Shown here in pieces: positions 1-11,612 of a stretch of 64,000 bases of DNA. Below the pieces are notes generated by a model. The model was given only the letters and a program-made list of their open reading frames with translations. It was not told the DNA's origin and ran no database searches. How positions within the stretch are numbered: position 1 is the first letter of the stretch; every line of letters starts with the position of its first letter. The stretch is from Macrotrachela quadricornifera (taxonomy: Eukaryota; Rotifera; Eurotatoria; Philodinida; Philodinidae). A program made the translations under genes and the position numbers. The stretch lies in NCBI GenBank assembly GCA_022393335.1, contig JAJEKB010019266.1, positions 1 through 64,000 of the forward strand, in the 5' to 3' direction.

Positions 1-657
1 ACCATTTTACATTGAAAGAAAAAGAATTTCTTGATAAAATGGTTCTAGATTCACTTGGATAAAAGCTACAGAGATTTTGTAGAGAAACGTATGCTCTACA
101 AAACGATCAATATCGACATTTTTTAAGTGCTGACCAAAATTATAAGAACAGACTGTTTTTTCAAGTTTTTCATATATTTTTTTTTGAGTGATGACGAACT
201 GTAAGTGTAAACCTATGGATTTCAATATGATCTTTCTGATGATGTAATCAGATTTCCTCATTTTCAATTTCAAGTTACCGAAAACAATGCAAAAAAACCG
301 TTTGTCAGAGTGAATTTTTTGATTATTATGACAAAAATATAAATGAGCGCACTTTTTACGAACTTGCATCAGATAGAGGACTATATTCGTCAAATATTGT
401 TTAAAAAAATTTCAAGCCTTCAGACAAGTTGATGAGAGCTAGAATCGTAATGCTCATATTTATCCCTGTATTCATATTTAACTTTTCTAGTCTTTATAAT
501 ATCAAAGTTTCATACAGAAAAAAAAACACAAATAAATACAAGACGATAACTGAAAAAAAAATTTTCAATAATACAACAAAAGAAACGGACATTGCTCAAT
601 TAAAAATAAAAACATTGATATAAATTCGTTCTATATGGAATATATTTATTTTTGCTA
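1..657. other. Intergenic, no supported gene
   Basis: Short open frames occur on both strands, but their composition is that of random A+T-rich DNA and none has a recognisable domain or splice structure. The 3' end of the carrier gene on the minus strand begins at 658. Nothing else is claimed here. Confidence 0.6.
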
Positions 658-1794
658 TTACCATTTTACTTGTCCTTTATATTCTTCTTTTAATGATACT
701 CTTTTAACTGTTTCATAACCAAATATAATAAATAATGAATAAATACATGAATGTGATAAACGAGCTGTTAAACCTTTTGTAAATATATTAAAACGTTCTT
801 CTTGCCATAATTCATGCATAATTTGTATTACTTTTCTTCGTTCTTGTTCAACTTGTATACGAGTACGGCATACATCAAGTGGATTTGTAAGTATAGTCGA
901 TGTAAGTGATGATAAAGGACCAGCAATACATTGTATAGCAAGTAATGGTAATGGAAATAAATTTGCTAACAAAAAAACAGAACGAAATTAAATTTTTAAT
1001 AAGAAAAAAATTTTCTTACAAAATATATGTTCAACTTTGAGCATTTGTTTTTGATAAAAATAATATGATGGCCACCAAATAGCGCTTGTTAAACTAAATA
1101 AAGTTGTTGATATTAAATAACCACGATAAAAACCTCTTAAACTAATTTGAGATTTTTTATCATTATCTTTCGTATTTTCATATAATAATGTTGTACATAT
1201 ATGTTTAAATATTAAATAATTATTAGCACGAATTTCTTTTGGTACATGTATACGACGAATTTGTCTTTGTTGACGACGATTAGATGATGATACTGGTAGT
1301 TTTGTATCGGATACAGATGATATACCATTTTTAGTACGAACTTTTTTTCCTGGTGATGTTAAACCAACTAATTGCATATGTTGAGATATAATATCAATCG
1401 GACAAGCAAGAATTTGAGCTATTAATGAAGCTAATGAACCAGCAAAACCAGCACGTAAATATTCATTTTTAGTTAAAATATTTGCATGAGAACGTGTTGC
1501 TTCAAATGTTGTTATATATATAACACCGGGTAATAATTGACAATTATAAACAAGAAAACCTTTATATAATGAACGAAAACCTTCATAACGAACTGTTGTA
1601 CGTAATGCATGCCATGTACCGTTGTATATAGATGATTGTATTTGAACTTGTAAACGAGTACGTACAAGCGTAAATGGATATAAAAATGAACGAACGACAA
1701 ATGTTGATAGAAGATTTAATGGAACATATCGACTTTTATCAAGCATAGGCCAATCAATATCATATGTTAAACGTGGTTCATCACTTTCAGACAT
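658..1794 (-). CDS. SLC25A44: Mitochondrial carrier, SLC25A44-like
   Basis: Two exons, 1794..1020 and 965..658, join in frame to about 360 residues. The family (SLC25A44 in animals) carries branched-chain amino acids across the inner mitochondrial membrane. Carrier signatures are visible in all three repeats: YPFTLVRTRLQV near residue 40, CPIDIISQHMQLV near 130, and TNPLDVCRTRIQVE near 285. Other blocks matching the animal family are YKGFLVYNCQL, RGFYRGYLIS and the AIWWPSYYFY stretch. The intron has a GTAAG donor and a TTAG acceptor; splicing restores the segment leading into IQCIAGPLSS. The start is the ATG opening MSESDEPRL, at the position expected for the family. One oddity is a basic, Ser-rich loop of roughly 45 extra residues after repeat 2 (around 145-190), longer than in the human protein. 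Family assignment is firm; substrate is inferred. Confidence 0.88.
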
Positions 1795-1991
1795 GAAATA
1801 CTTAAAAAATAAAGAACAATGTTTTATCAGAATTTATACGTCTTACGAAAATCTATTTGAAGTTTTATATAAACAAACAAAGAAACTAATACAAACGAAA
1901 CTTCAGAACAGTTAACACAATTGTTTTGTTTTTTTAATAATAACAGAAAATATCAAAAGAAAAAAGAAAAAAGTTTTGCATTTCACACACG

Positions 1992-2011
1992 GCAAACAAA
2001 CAAACAAACAA
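1992..2011. repeat. CAAA tetranucleotide repeat
   Basis: About five tandem copies of a CAAA-type unit lie in the short spacer between the carrier gene and the 3' end of EDC4. A simple microsatellite; no function is implied. Confidence 0.6.
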
Positions 2012-2052
2012 AAAAAAATATTTTTCCCTATGAAGAACAAAAAAAAAAGAAA

Positions 2053-5000
2053 CTATTTCGATGATGACATTTGTGTTATTGGTGTAGCTCGTTGTTGAAC
2101 AATTTTTTGTACTAAACCTTGACTTGCCATAAGTAATAATTGAAAACGTTTAGCCATTGATGTTGATGGATTTGCTTGAATATATGTATATAACTTTTTA
2201 CAAAGATCAATTAAAACAGTTTGTAAATAATCACGCACACTTGGATGTGATAAATCAAGACATAATAATGCTTCATATAAATAACTATAAAATAAAGAAA
2301 ATAAATAAAAGATTTTAAAAAAAGAAAAAATTTTTAACCTATATTTAAGTTCTTGATATGTATTTAAATCAGCTGAAAGTTGTTGTATTAAAGAAAGAAG
2401 AACAGGAGTTTGTAATGGACATGGTTGAATTGAAAAAAGTTCTGTTGGACGAATATTTTCACATAAATATAAAACAAGATTTAAATCTGATGCTGATAAT
2501 ACAAATTCAAATGCTTGATTAAATTGATTAAGACGAATAAGTTTTAATACATGTTGTTGTTTAACATCATTTGTTGATGCTATAGTTGTATTAGGTAATG
2601 GAGTTGTTGTTCGACTAATTGTTGGTTTAGGTGTTTGAGATTGTCGAAGTATTGTATTTATTTCATTTTTTTGTGCAGTTATTAATTCACGAAATATTGA
2701 ACTTATTTCATCACGTAATATTGATCGTGTTGTATCTCGAATTCTATTTGAAAAAAAAAAATCTATTAGAAGAAAAGAATTCATTTTTTTTTTAATACAT
2801 AGATGTTAAATTCGTTGTCATATATTGATTGATTTCATTTTTAAGTGTATTTGTTAATTCTTGATTTTTTTTTTCAAATTCTTTATTTAATTGTATTGAT
2901 TCTTTACGAATATCATTCATCATTTGTTCACGTTGTTGTATTAATGAACGTTGTTGTTGTCGACCATATTCAATCATTTCTTGTAAATCTTTATTTAAAT
3001 TATTTTGAAAGCAAACAAAAGAAAAGAAGAAATTTTAAACATACATTCTTTTGTACCACGTTTAAATACATCATTAGTTTGTTGAAACATATTTGTTGCT
3101 GCTTTTTCAAATGATGGAATAACAATTTGATTAAATGTTTCACGATATGATGTTATCATTATTGATTGAATTGCATTAGATATTGTATGACTTAATGAAT
3201 CAATCATTGTCTAATTAATATAAAAGAAAAAAATTAATAATAGAAAATAAATTTTGTATTTTTAAATCAAACTTTTGAACGAAATATTTGTGTAATTGTT
3301 TGTTTTATAACGGCATCAGTTGCTAATAATTTAGCAGCAAGATCTTTATGTAAATTATCTTTCATATCTCGATATGGTTCGAATACAGATTTCATTGCTA
3401 AAATAAATATTTAATAATATATAAAAGACTAGAAATATTCTATTATAATGTCTATGAGGAAAAGTATTCAAGTATCAACTAACGATCGAACCGATATTTT
3501 ATTTATCAATAGAATCTGTTAAGTCAAGTGTTATGAGTTTTTTTTTAGTGAAGAGCTAAGAGAAAAAGAAATGATTTTTATTATACCGCTTTGTATATAT
3601 GTTTGAATTTTTTCAATAAGTATAGATTCTAATCGATCATAATTTGCATCAGATAATGTTGTTTGTGGTTCATTAGTTATTACAACTTCTACAGGTGCTA
3701 CATTTGGACTTGGTCGATTTGGACGTGTAAGAACACCTAAAAATAAATTTAATATAAATATATTTTCTTTTTGAAGAATATTTATTAACCAGGTTGTTCA
3801 AGATTAATTAATCTATCAACTTTATTTGTTAATTGTTCAATACGTTGACAACATTGTTCAAGTTTAACTTCATTATCTAAATGAGATTTTGAATGAGATG
3901 ATTGAGTTGTTGTATGTCCACGAAATTCATTTAATAAACGAGTTAATTGACGAATTTCATGTAATGACTAAAATAAAAGATACTAGTCATAAAAAAAAAA
4001 CAATTTTTTTTTGTTTAATTATTTTTACATCAGCATTTAATGCTATTTGTGAATTATTTGGTGATCGTCCAGCACGTCGTTTTATACGTGTATGTAAAAG
4101 ATCTTCTTCATCAGCTGTTGAATCATCATCTTTATCACTTTAAATATAAACAAAAATATTCTATAAATATATATTATTTATATAAAATTTTACCTTGTTT
4201 CAGTTGGATCACTATAATCATCAATATCTTGACGACCAGATGCATTTAAACCTCTTTTTAAATAAAAACATTATTTAACAAGATAAAACTAAAAATTTTT
4301 TAATTACTTCATAGGACTTTCTTTAGACCAAAGTGAATTATCACCATATTTTGGTGGTGATAAAAGTGGATCTTGATTTCCATTAACCTAATATAAAACT
4401 AGATTATTATAATTTATATCTAAAAACCATTCTACCGGTTCATCATCATCATTTGCTTTAATTGGCATAAATACTGCATCAACATCATCATTATCATCAT
4501 TTGGTACTAAAAAATTAAATTCTAGAAAAATAAATTTTATATAATTAACATACATGATTCATATTGTAATGGATAATTTGTTGTACATGACATACTTTCA
4601 GCAACTTCTTTATCATCTAGATCAAATGGTGATTGTGATATATCTAAATATTATAAAAAATTATACTTTTCAATAGACGAGATTTATTTAATAAAAATGA
4701 ATTATTTTTCGTTGCTTTTTCTCTATATTCTTTTAGAGGTAAATATATGTTACGAAGTTTACTACGCATTACTTATTTCAAATAGAAAGAAAAGAAAAAA
4801 AATTTTTGTTTTTGGTATATTTATCAACATACATACAGCTACGATGTTATGAAATTGTTATAGACATCGATTTATAAAAAATATCTGTATTTTTCCTCGA
4901 TTTTGGTTGCAAGTATGTAGTTTTCATATTTAATTGATCTAGGTTTTTTTTACATCTATCGAAGATATATACAGGATGTCTTAAAAATCATAATCACTTA

Positions 5001-8000
5001 AGTTTTTTTCTAGAATGAAAAGCTCTACAATTTATAAAAATAAGCTGTTCTTTATAAATTGTGGGAATTTTCACGTTGCATCGTTTTGGTATATTTTGTT
5101 TTTTTTTAAATATAGCACTTAAAATTTGAGTTTAAAACTCCATCATTTATGAGTATAGAAATTCTATGCTAATTCAATCGATATCGAACAAAATCACTTA
5201 TTTTAAGAAATAAAATTTTACCATTAATATTTAATGATGATGGTTCTTTATCTGTAGTTCCTTTTGATTTAAATCTATCATTAATTCGATTATTAGGACT
5301 AGTAGTTGCAGTTGTAGTTAACTGTTGTTGTTGTGAGGGTGAATTATGTGTATGATGTCCTTGTTGTTGAGTAGTAACAGCATCAAATGCTGTTGTATTT
5401 CCAAGTAAAAGACCATGTAAAGGATCATTTGTTGGTATTGTATTATTTACTGTTGATGATGATGAAAGTTGATTAGTTGTATTCGTTATGTTTGTTGTCA
5501 ACCCATCATGATTTCCAATTAAAGAACGTGTTGTATCACCATTTGCTAAACCAGTTACATTTGTTAAAGAACTATTTGGTGTAAGTAAATCATCGATACT
5601 ATATCTGTCATAAATATAATTAAAATAAAATAAATAAATACAAATAATCTTACGGTGGAAGTGATAGAAAATCGTTAACAGAAGATTCTATATGATTTGT
5701 AGATCTTGAAGGTAATGATACATCACCAACACTACGTAAATGTGATATATATGGTTCAAATCTAAAATCTATTAAAAATAAATTTTAATTTACAGTAATA
5801 AAAAATAAGCCAATAAAATATATTATTTAATTTTACCTTCAATAATATCATTTTGTTGTTCAAAATATCCTGAATTAGTTGTCATAAAACGATTTGTTTT
5901 AAAAACAAGTAAAATTTCTTGAAAAAATCTATCATAAAAAAAAAAATTTATTAATTAAAAAAAAGCGATTTAAAATTTTAATATTTATACTTTGTATGAA
6001 TACTGTACATTTTAACACCATAAGGTACAAAATCTGAATGTTCACCTAAATATGAATAAAATAAAAATATTTTAATAGAATATTGAATAAAATCTTACGA
6101 TTAATTTGATCAGCAGCTGTTATAGCAAAACTTAATGATGGAGAATTAATTGAAGTAAAAGCATTTATTGATGAAAAATGTGCTCGATTATTTTCAGTAT
6201 CTTGATAAATAGTTAATACATATATAGACTTAACAAGAAAAATAAATAAATAAATAAAAAAAATTCTTTTTTTTTTCTTTTTCTAATTTACATTTCGATT
6301 TATATCGGAAAGTATAAGAAACCGTGATGTTAAATCAATTGAAATTTTAAGAATAGGTACTTGTGATGGTGAATGAAATGCAGATTCATTAAATAAATAT
6401 TGAAAACTTTATAAATAAAAATTAATAAATAAAATTCTTTTTTATTTTAATATACCGTATTATTTGTAAACAACTCCAATTAGTACAACTCCAAACTTTA
6501 AGTTCACGATTTTGATCACAACCTGATATTGCATAACGCCATAATTGTGTACTAAAATAATAAAAATTTAATTAAAAAATTAGTTTTTTTTATTTATTTT
6601 AACAAACTCTTGTGTTAAATTTTTATGATCATCAAGAAAAAATAATGATGATATTGGTCGATTTTCATGTGGTATCCAAACATGTAAACATCTAAAATAT
6701 TATTTCGGTTTTTTTTTTTTTTTTTATAAATAATTTCTACCTGCATGTTTCTGGTTGATCAAAATTAATTGAAAAAAATTTTATTTCACCTTTATCAGTT
6801 CCAGTTCCTAATGCACTACCATCCGGAGAGAAACATACACATGTCACATTCTAAAATTTAAACAAACAAATCAATATCGTGCTGAAGAATTAAGGATCTA
6901 TACCTAGATTTAATTTCGAATCTGAATAGAACTGTATGAGGAAAGACAATAAGAAATAGCTGTATATTAATGTTATTTTTTTAAGTATGATTAATAGATA
7001 AATAAAATCTAGTTACAGCTCTGAATCTCCAAAAAAAAACAATATATGTGAATCTATATACTCCTATTAAATATACAATTAAAACACTTACACCATTATT
7101 ATCTTCATACGTTAAACGGCCATTTTCAATTTGATTTAAAGTTAACATATTTTCTGATATAAATGATTGTGATGCAATAGCAATATTAATTACTTCAACC
7201 TAATTTAATAATATTTATTATTATTATTATTATTAAATTAAAAATAAATACAAACATGTGAACCACGAGTAACACTCATTATCGTAAATGCATCATTATC
7301 ATCATTATCAGTACTATCTGGTATAAAACAACACCATGATAATATTGAAGGAAATTGATTATTTGAATATTGTAAATCAATAAATAAAATTAATGTATGT
7401 CTATAATAAATAGAAAGATTCTTTTTGTTATTTTTGTTTTTTAAATCTTACTGTAATTCATTTGGTTCATCAATTTTTTCTATTCGATAAATACGTAAAT
7501 GTGATGCTTGATCAACACATGCCAAAAGAACATCATCAGAAAATGAAAATGCTAAATCATGAATATCACCTGAAAATGGAGGATTTATTACAGATCGAAA
7601 ATCCACTTGTTTATAAAAAACACAAACAATATCATCACCATTTTGTCCTAGACAATAGAAATTATATAAGAAAATTTAAACAACAAAAAAATTAATTTAC
7701 GTTTAAGTGCATAAGCAACAAAATGTCCACATGTAACAACTAAATGACCCAAATAATAACGTGATTCCCAATTATGATCAATAATTGGTTGAGAAAAAAC
7801 CTTTAAAAATAAAAATTATATATTAATTTAATAAAGACTAAATTCTATTACATATTCATTATTAAATCCCCCTAAGATTAAAGTGCTAATTTATCTTATA
7901 AAAAAAGAAAATTTAATAGAATTTTTTCTTTTAAACAAAATATTTAAATGCTTTTTTCTTTTTCTATTTTCTATTAATGAAGCTAAAGAAAAGCTTTTAT

Positions 8001-8323
8001 TCTTATGAAATAAAATAAATAAATATTTAACATACTTGATTAACATCATTTATTGGTGTTGTTTCATTAAGTACATTTTTTCTATTTGTTAATTGTATTT
8101 CAACTTCACAACGTGTTATTAAATGTGTACATTGTGTTGGATCATTACTATTTATTTCACTTAAATAAAATAAAAACATTTGTTATTATTTTTTTTAAAT
8201 ATTTTTTTTTTTGTCTTTCTTACACATGTTGATGATGTTTATCATCAAAATCGAATGTACTATAAAGAAAATCTTGATTATATAATAATCAATATAGAAT
8301 AATTAATAAACTCACATATTCAT
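2053..8323 (-). CDS. EDC4: Enhancer of mRNA-decapping protein 4 (Ge-1/Hedls)
   Basis: A gene of more than 20 short exons. EDC4 is the scaffold that links DCP2 with its activators in cytoplasmic P-bodies during 5'-3' mRNA decay. The N-terminal WD40-type part (about 8323..5600) shows ESRYYLGHLVV, FSGDIHDLAFSFSDD, CLHVWIPHENRPISS and SGCDQNRELKVWSC, each aligning with the animal protein in order. A Gln/Thr/Ser-rich linker follows (around 5500..5200), then acidic stretches (around 4650..4430), then a long charged coiled coil with QQREQMMNDIRKES and KKNQELTNTLKNEI (around 2980..2790). The C-terminal helical domain has FEFVLSASDLNLVLYLCE and CPLQTPVLLSLIQQLS (around 2540..2350). The first coding exon is tiny: the ATG at 8323 is followed by a GTGAG donor at 8315, and it joins the exon at 8259. 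The start is therefore plausible but not certain. Exact exon borders in the linker were not all resolved. Confidence 0.88.
4970..5105. repeat. Hairpin fragment of a MITE-like element inside an EDC4 intron
   Basis: The EDC4 intron between about 5219 and 4651 is roughly 570 bp, ten times longer than its neighbours. It contains an ACAGGATGTC end at 4971 and a hairpin whose arms are ACAATTTATAAA and TTTATAAATTGT (about 5028-5066). The same hairpin theme occurs in the core of the palindrome at 25690-26245. I read it as a decayed copy of that kind of element. Confidence 0.45.
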
Positions 8324-8727
8324 ATCTTTAATAATAATAATAATAATAGAACAAGAAAAATAAAAAATAGATAATTATTTATTGATAAATATAATCTAAA
8401 ATAATATAATATATGCCAAAATTATTTTTTAATCATTAACCTTTTTCTTTTTTGATATTTTAGTTAATATATTCTAATATGTCTCAGATTATAAAGCCAA
8501 TCAGTTACAAGTATATGACTGAACGTGTATAGAGAATAAGAAGAAGCAGAAGAAGAAAAAAAAAAAAAGGAAAGTATTTACATTCTTCTCCAATCGACTA
8601 ACACGTCCATGCGAACCGATACATACAAGCATCACTCAAACTATTTCATTCATTTCTCTTCATTCTTCCACATATATCTATATGTATAAAAAACGAATAG
8701 AACTACGATTATAATAACATATTAAAT
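8324..8727. other. Divergent spacer between EDC4 and the TMEM179-like gene
   Basis: 404 bp separate the two start codons. The spacer has A-rich runs and a GAAGAAGCAGAAGAAG purine tract near 8540. It must contain both promoters if no remote 5' exons exist, but no defined promoter element was recognised. Confidence 0.4.
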
Positions 8728-9703
8728 ATGAATACAACTATAACTAGTAACAATGATGAACAACAACTTATACAAATGTCAACATTATCACCTGAAAATA
8801 ATTCGAAAGAAGATGGTAATATAACTATTATGCGTGAAACAACTAATATAAATAATAATGGATTTAAAAAATCTAATAAAACAAATGAAAATAAACAACA
8901 AACATTTATTTTACGTTTATTTTCATATCCTATACAAATTTTAACATCATTACATATACCAAATTTTTCTGATCGTAGTTTACGTATAACATTTCTATTA
9001 TTTATTTCATTAATTGGTTTAACTAGTTTTACAATCGCACTTATCGTAGGTTCAAGTGTTGTACAATTTAAACAACAATGTCTATTATATGCAACATTTA
9101 AATTTGAAATAATAAATCCAATTGGAACAAATTGGACTATTAGAATTATTCCATCTACTGAAAAATTTAGTTCACAATCAACATGTGATTTTTGTACATT
9201 TTATAATGTATTTACATTTATATATTGTATAATGACTGGATTTTTTTTTGTATTATTTAATGGTGATAATAGAATTGTACGAACAAATGATCGATGTTTA
9301 ATTATTCCATGGTAGGAATAAAAATTCTCTTTTTAAATTATTAAATATTTATCTATATAGGTTTCCAATATCTCTTATTCTCGGTTTTTTGGCCTTAATT
9401 AATGCATCTATATTAACAAATGGGTTTTTACAATTTTGTTCAACGATTAAATCAAAGGATAGTCGTATTTATTCGTGTACTCAATTAAATCAATTATTTT
9501 TTGAGCAATATCCAAATGTCTCATTTTTATTTATCTATATGCTTATAGCTATAATCTCATCATGGTTACAACTAGCATTTTTTATTGGTATTATGACTAT
9601 TCTTACTATTCGTCTCGGTACATCATTCAATTGGAATAATAATAATAATAATAATAAAAAATCAATTAATAATAAATTTACACAAACTATCGAAAAACCA
9701 TAA
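8728..9703 (+). CDS. TMEM179-like four-pass membrane protein
   Basis: Exons 8728..9311 and 9361..9703 join in frame (codon for Trp split across the intron) to 308 residues. The first 85 or so residues are polar, Asn/Thr-rich and presumably cytosolic. Four hydrophobic segments follow: LLFISLIGLTSFTIALIV (about 90-108), FIYCIMTGFFFVLF (about 168-182), ILGFLALINASIL (about 200) and the IAIISSWLQLAFFIGIM segment (about 256-275). The order of a CLLYATF motif after TM1, paired Cys before TM2 and the SWL motif in TM4 resembles TMEM179/TMEM179B, whose molecular role is poorly known. The C-terminus has an Asn run encoded by an AAT repeat. The family call is by pattern only; another tetraspan family is possible. 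Confidence 0.55.
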
Positions 9704-10036
9704 TGAAATATATTAAAGAAAGAAAACAAAAGACTTATTGTTTAAATTCAAAAACATTTATTTCATTTGTTTTTATACAAATATATAAAAAGAAAAAAAA
9801 AAAACAAGTCGTAAAAAAATGAAGAACAAAAAAAAAAATAATACTGCCTGATAAATCAAAAAAAAAATAAAAAAAAAACAGCAATTTCACCTGGTAAGTT
9901 TGAAATAGAACGAATCAAAATTTTACAAATATATATATAAAATATCTTGTCAAATTTAACGTTTAATTGGCAAGAAAAACTATCAATAGATTTTTTTTTT
10001 TTATTTATCATTTAATCACCGGTATACCAAACAAAT
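9704..10036. other. Convergent 3' spacer
   Basis: This stretch lies between the stop codons of the TMEM179-like gene (+) and the RagA/B gene (-). It is extremely A-rich with several AATAAA-like strings and presumably holds both 3' UTRs. No gene is seen. Confidence 0.5.
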
Positions 10037-11612
10037 TTAATTTCGACTACCTTCTTTTTCAAGTTTTTCAAATACTTTACGAGCATTTCGAATATTCATT
10101 AAAGTTACTTCGGAAGCTAAATAAAAAAAAAAGTGAAATAACAAAATTTTATAAATAAAACTCAAATTTTTTTTTTAAATTCATATTCATATTTGGAGTT
10201 AACGTTAAATTCTTTATAACAATAAGGAAATAAAAACTATTTCTATTATGTATTTAATTATCGTTAACTAGCAGGGGATTAGAGAAAAAAAAACACTAAA
10301 GGTATATTTAGAAAGAGCATAAAATTCTAATTATATACAAAAATCATTTATCTGAATAAAACTTACAAATAGTTGGATCACTAATTACAACCATAATATA
10401 AGTATTTTGTGTACATAATTCAATAAAACAAGCAAATGTTGAATTTCGTATTTCCATTGATTGAAATGCTGCAGCTAATTTACTATAAAATGAATCAAAA
10501 GTTTAAAAAAAAAAAAGCTCTTTTATATTTTAAACCTGCAAGATAATTTAAATTGTTTAATAATATCACTAATTTTTTCAAATCGACGTGCATCATGATG
10601 TTCTTTACGTGTACAATGTGAAATAACCTATGAAATTAATTTCTATAAAATATGTCTTCTTTCTTTCTTTTTTTTTTTATTTAAAAAAATTTTTCATACC
10701 AAAAAAGTTGCTTTTTCAAATAAAAGAATTTCATCAGCATCAATAATATCAGCAAAATTTTCTAATGTTTTTTCTAAAATTTTAACATTTGGTACCAATT
10801 GATAAACAATTTGTGACCAAGCCTATTATAGAAAAATTTAGTTTTTTCAAAAAATATTACTTTTATTTTCTTTACTTTATAAAGTGTTTCATCCCATATT
10901 GATGTACGAAAACATGAACATTGTAATGGTTTAGATACATTTTTTAAAATATTTTCTCGTTCATTAAATACCTATTAAAGAAAATTTTTATTCAAAACAA
11001 AAAAAATATACGATGTTTTTTATTATACTGTAAAACGCATTTCTTCAGGTATTAAATCCATTTTATGTATAAGACAAAAAATTTTTGCATTACTTGAATG
11101 TTGTAAAATTGATTCAAGACATGATTGATAATAATGTAAATCCTATATAAAATTAAAAAATTATTTTATTTTTATATAATAAATTGTTTTTTTATTTAAT
11201 AGACTTTATCTAATTCTTGACTTTGTACATCAAATACATAAATAAGTACTTCAACATTTGTGAATATATTATCTTTTTGCGTAGCAAAATAACATTCCAT
11301 AAATGCTTCTTGACCACCACAATCCCATAAATTTAATATTAAATTACCAAGGAAACGAACATATGATTGTTCAACATCCACTAAAAATAAAGATATATTC
11401 AAATTTTTTTTTTTATTTAAAAATATTTATTTTTTTTGTACTTGTAGCACCAAGACGTCGTGTATCTTTTGCACTATAATTAGCAAATATAATTGAACGC
11501 ATCGATGTTTTTCCTCCACCACTTTTACCCATTAATAAAACCTGTTTAAATATATTCGATAAATATATTTAAAATTTATATTTATTATAATTTTTACCTT
11601 TTTTCGCATCAT
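10037..11612 (-). CDS. RRAGA: Ras-related GTP-binding protein A/B (Rag GTPase)
   Basis: About eight exons encode roughly 300 residues. RagA/B pairs with RagC/D on the lysosome and recruits mTORC1 when amino acids are plentiful. The G1 loop [15 protein letters not shown] opens the second exon after a five-codon first exon (MMRKK). Switch and G3 region: [16 protein letters not shown]. Next come [18 protein letters not shown] and the Rag-type G4 motif HKMDL. The C-terminal roadblock part has [44 protein letters not shown] and a [15 protein letters not shown] tail, all in the order of animal RagA. The product ends soon after that tail. Two consecutive ATGs occur; the upstream one is used here. 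All guanine-contacting motifs appear intact, so it should be functional. Confidence 0.93.

Noticed and set aside
7462..7695. 77-codon plus-strand frame rich in His and Lys
   Set aside because: It is antisense to well-matched WD40-region exons of EDC4.
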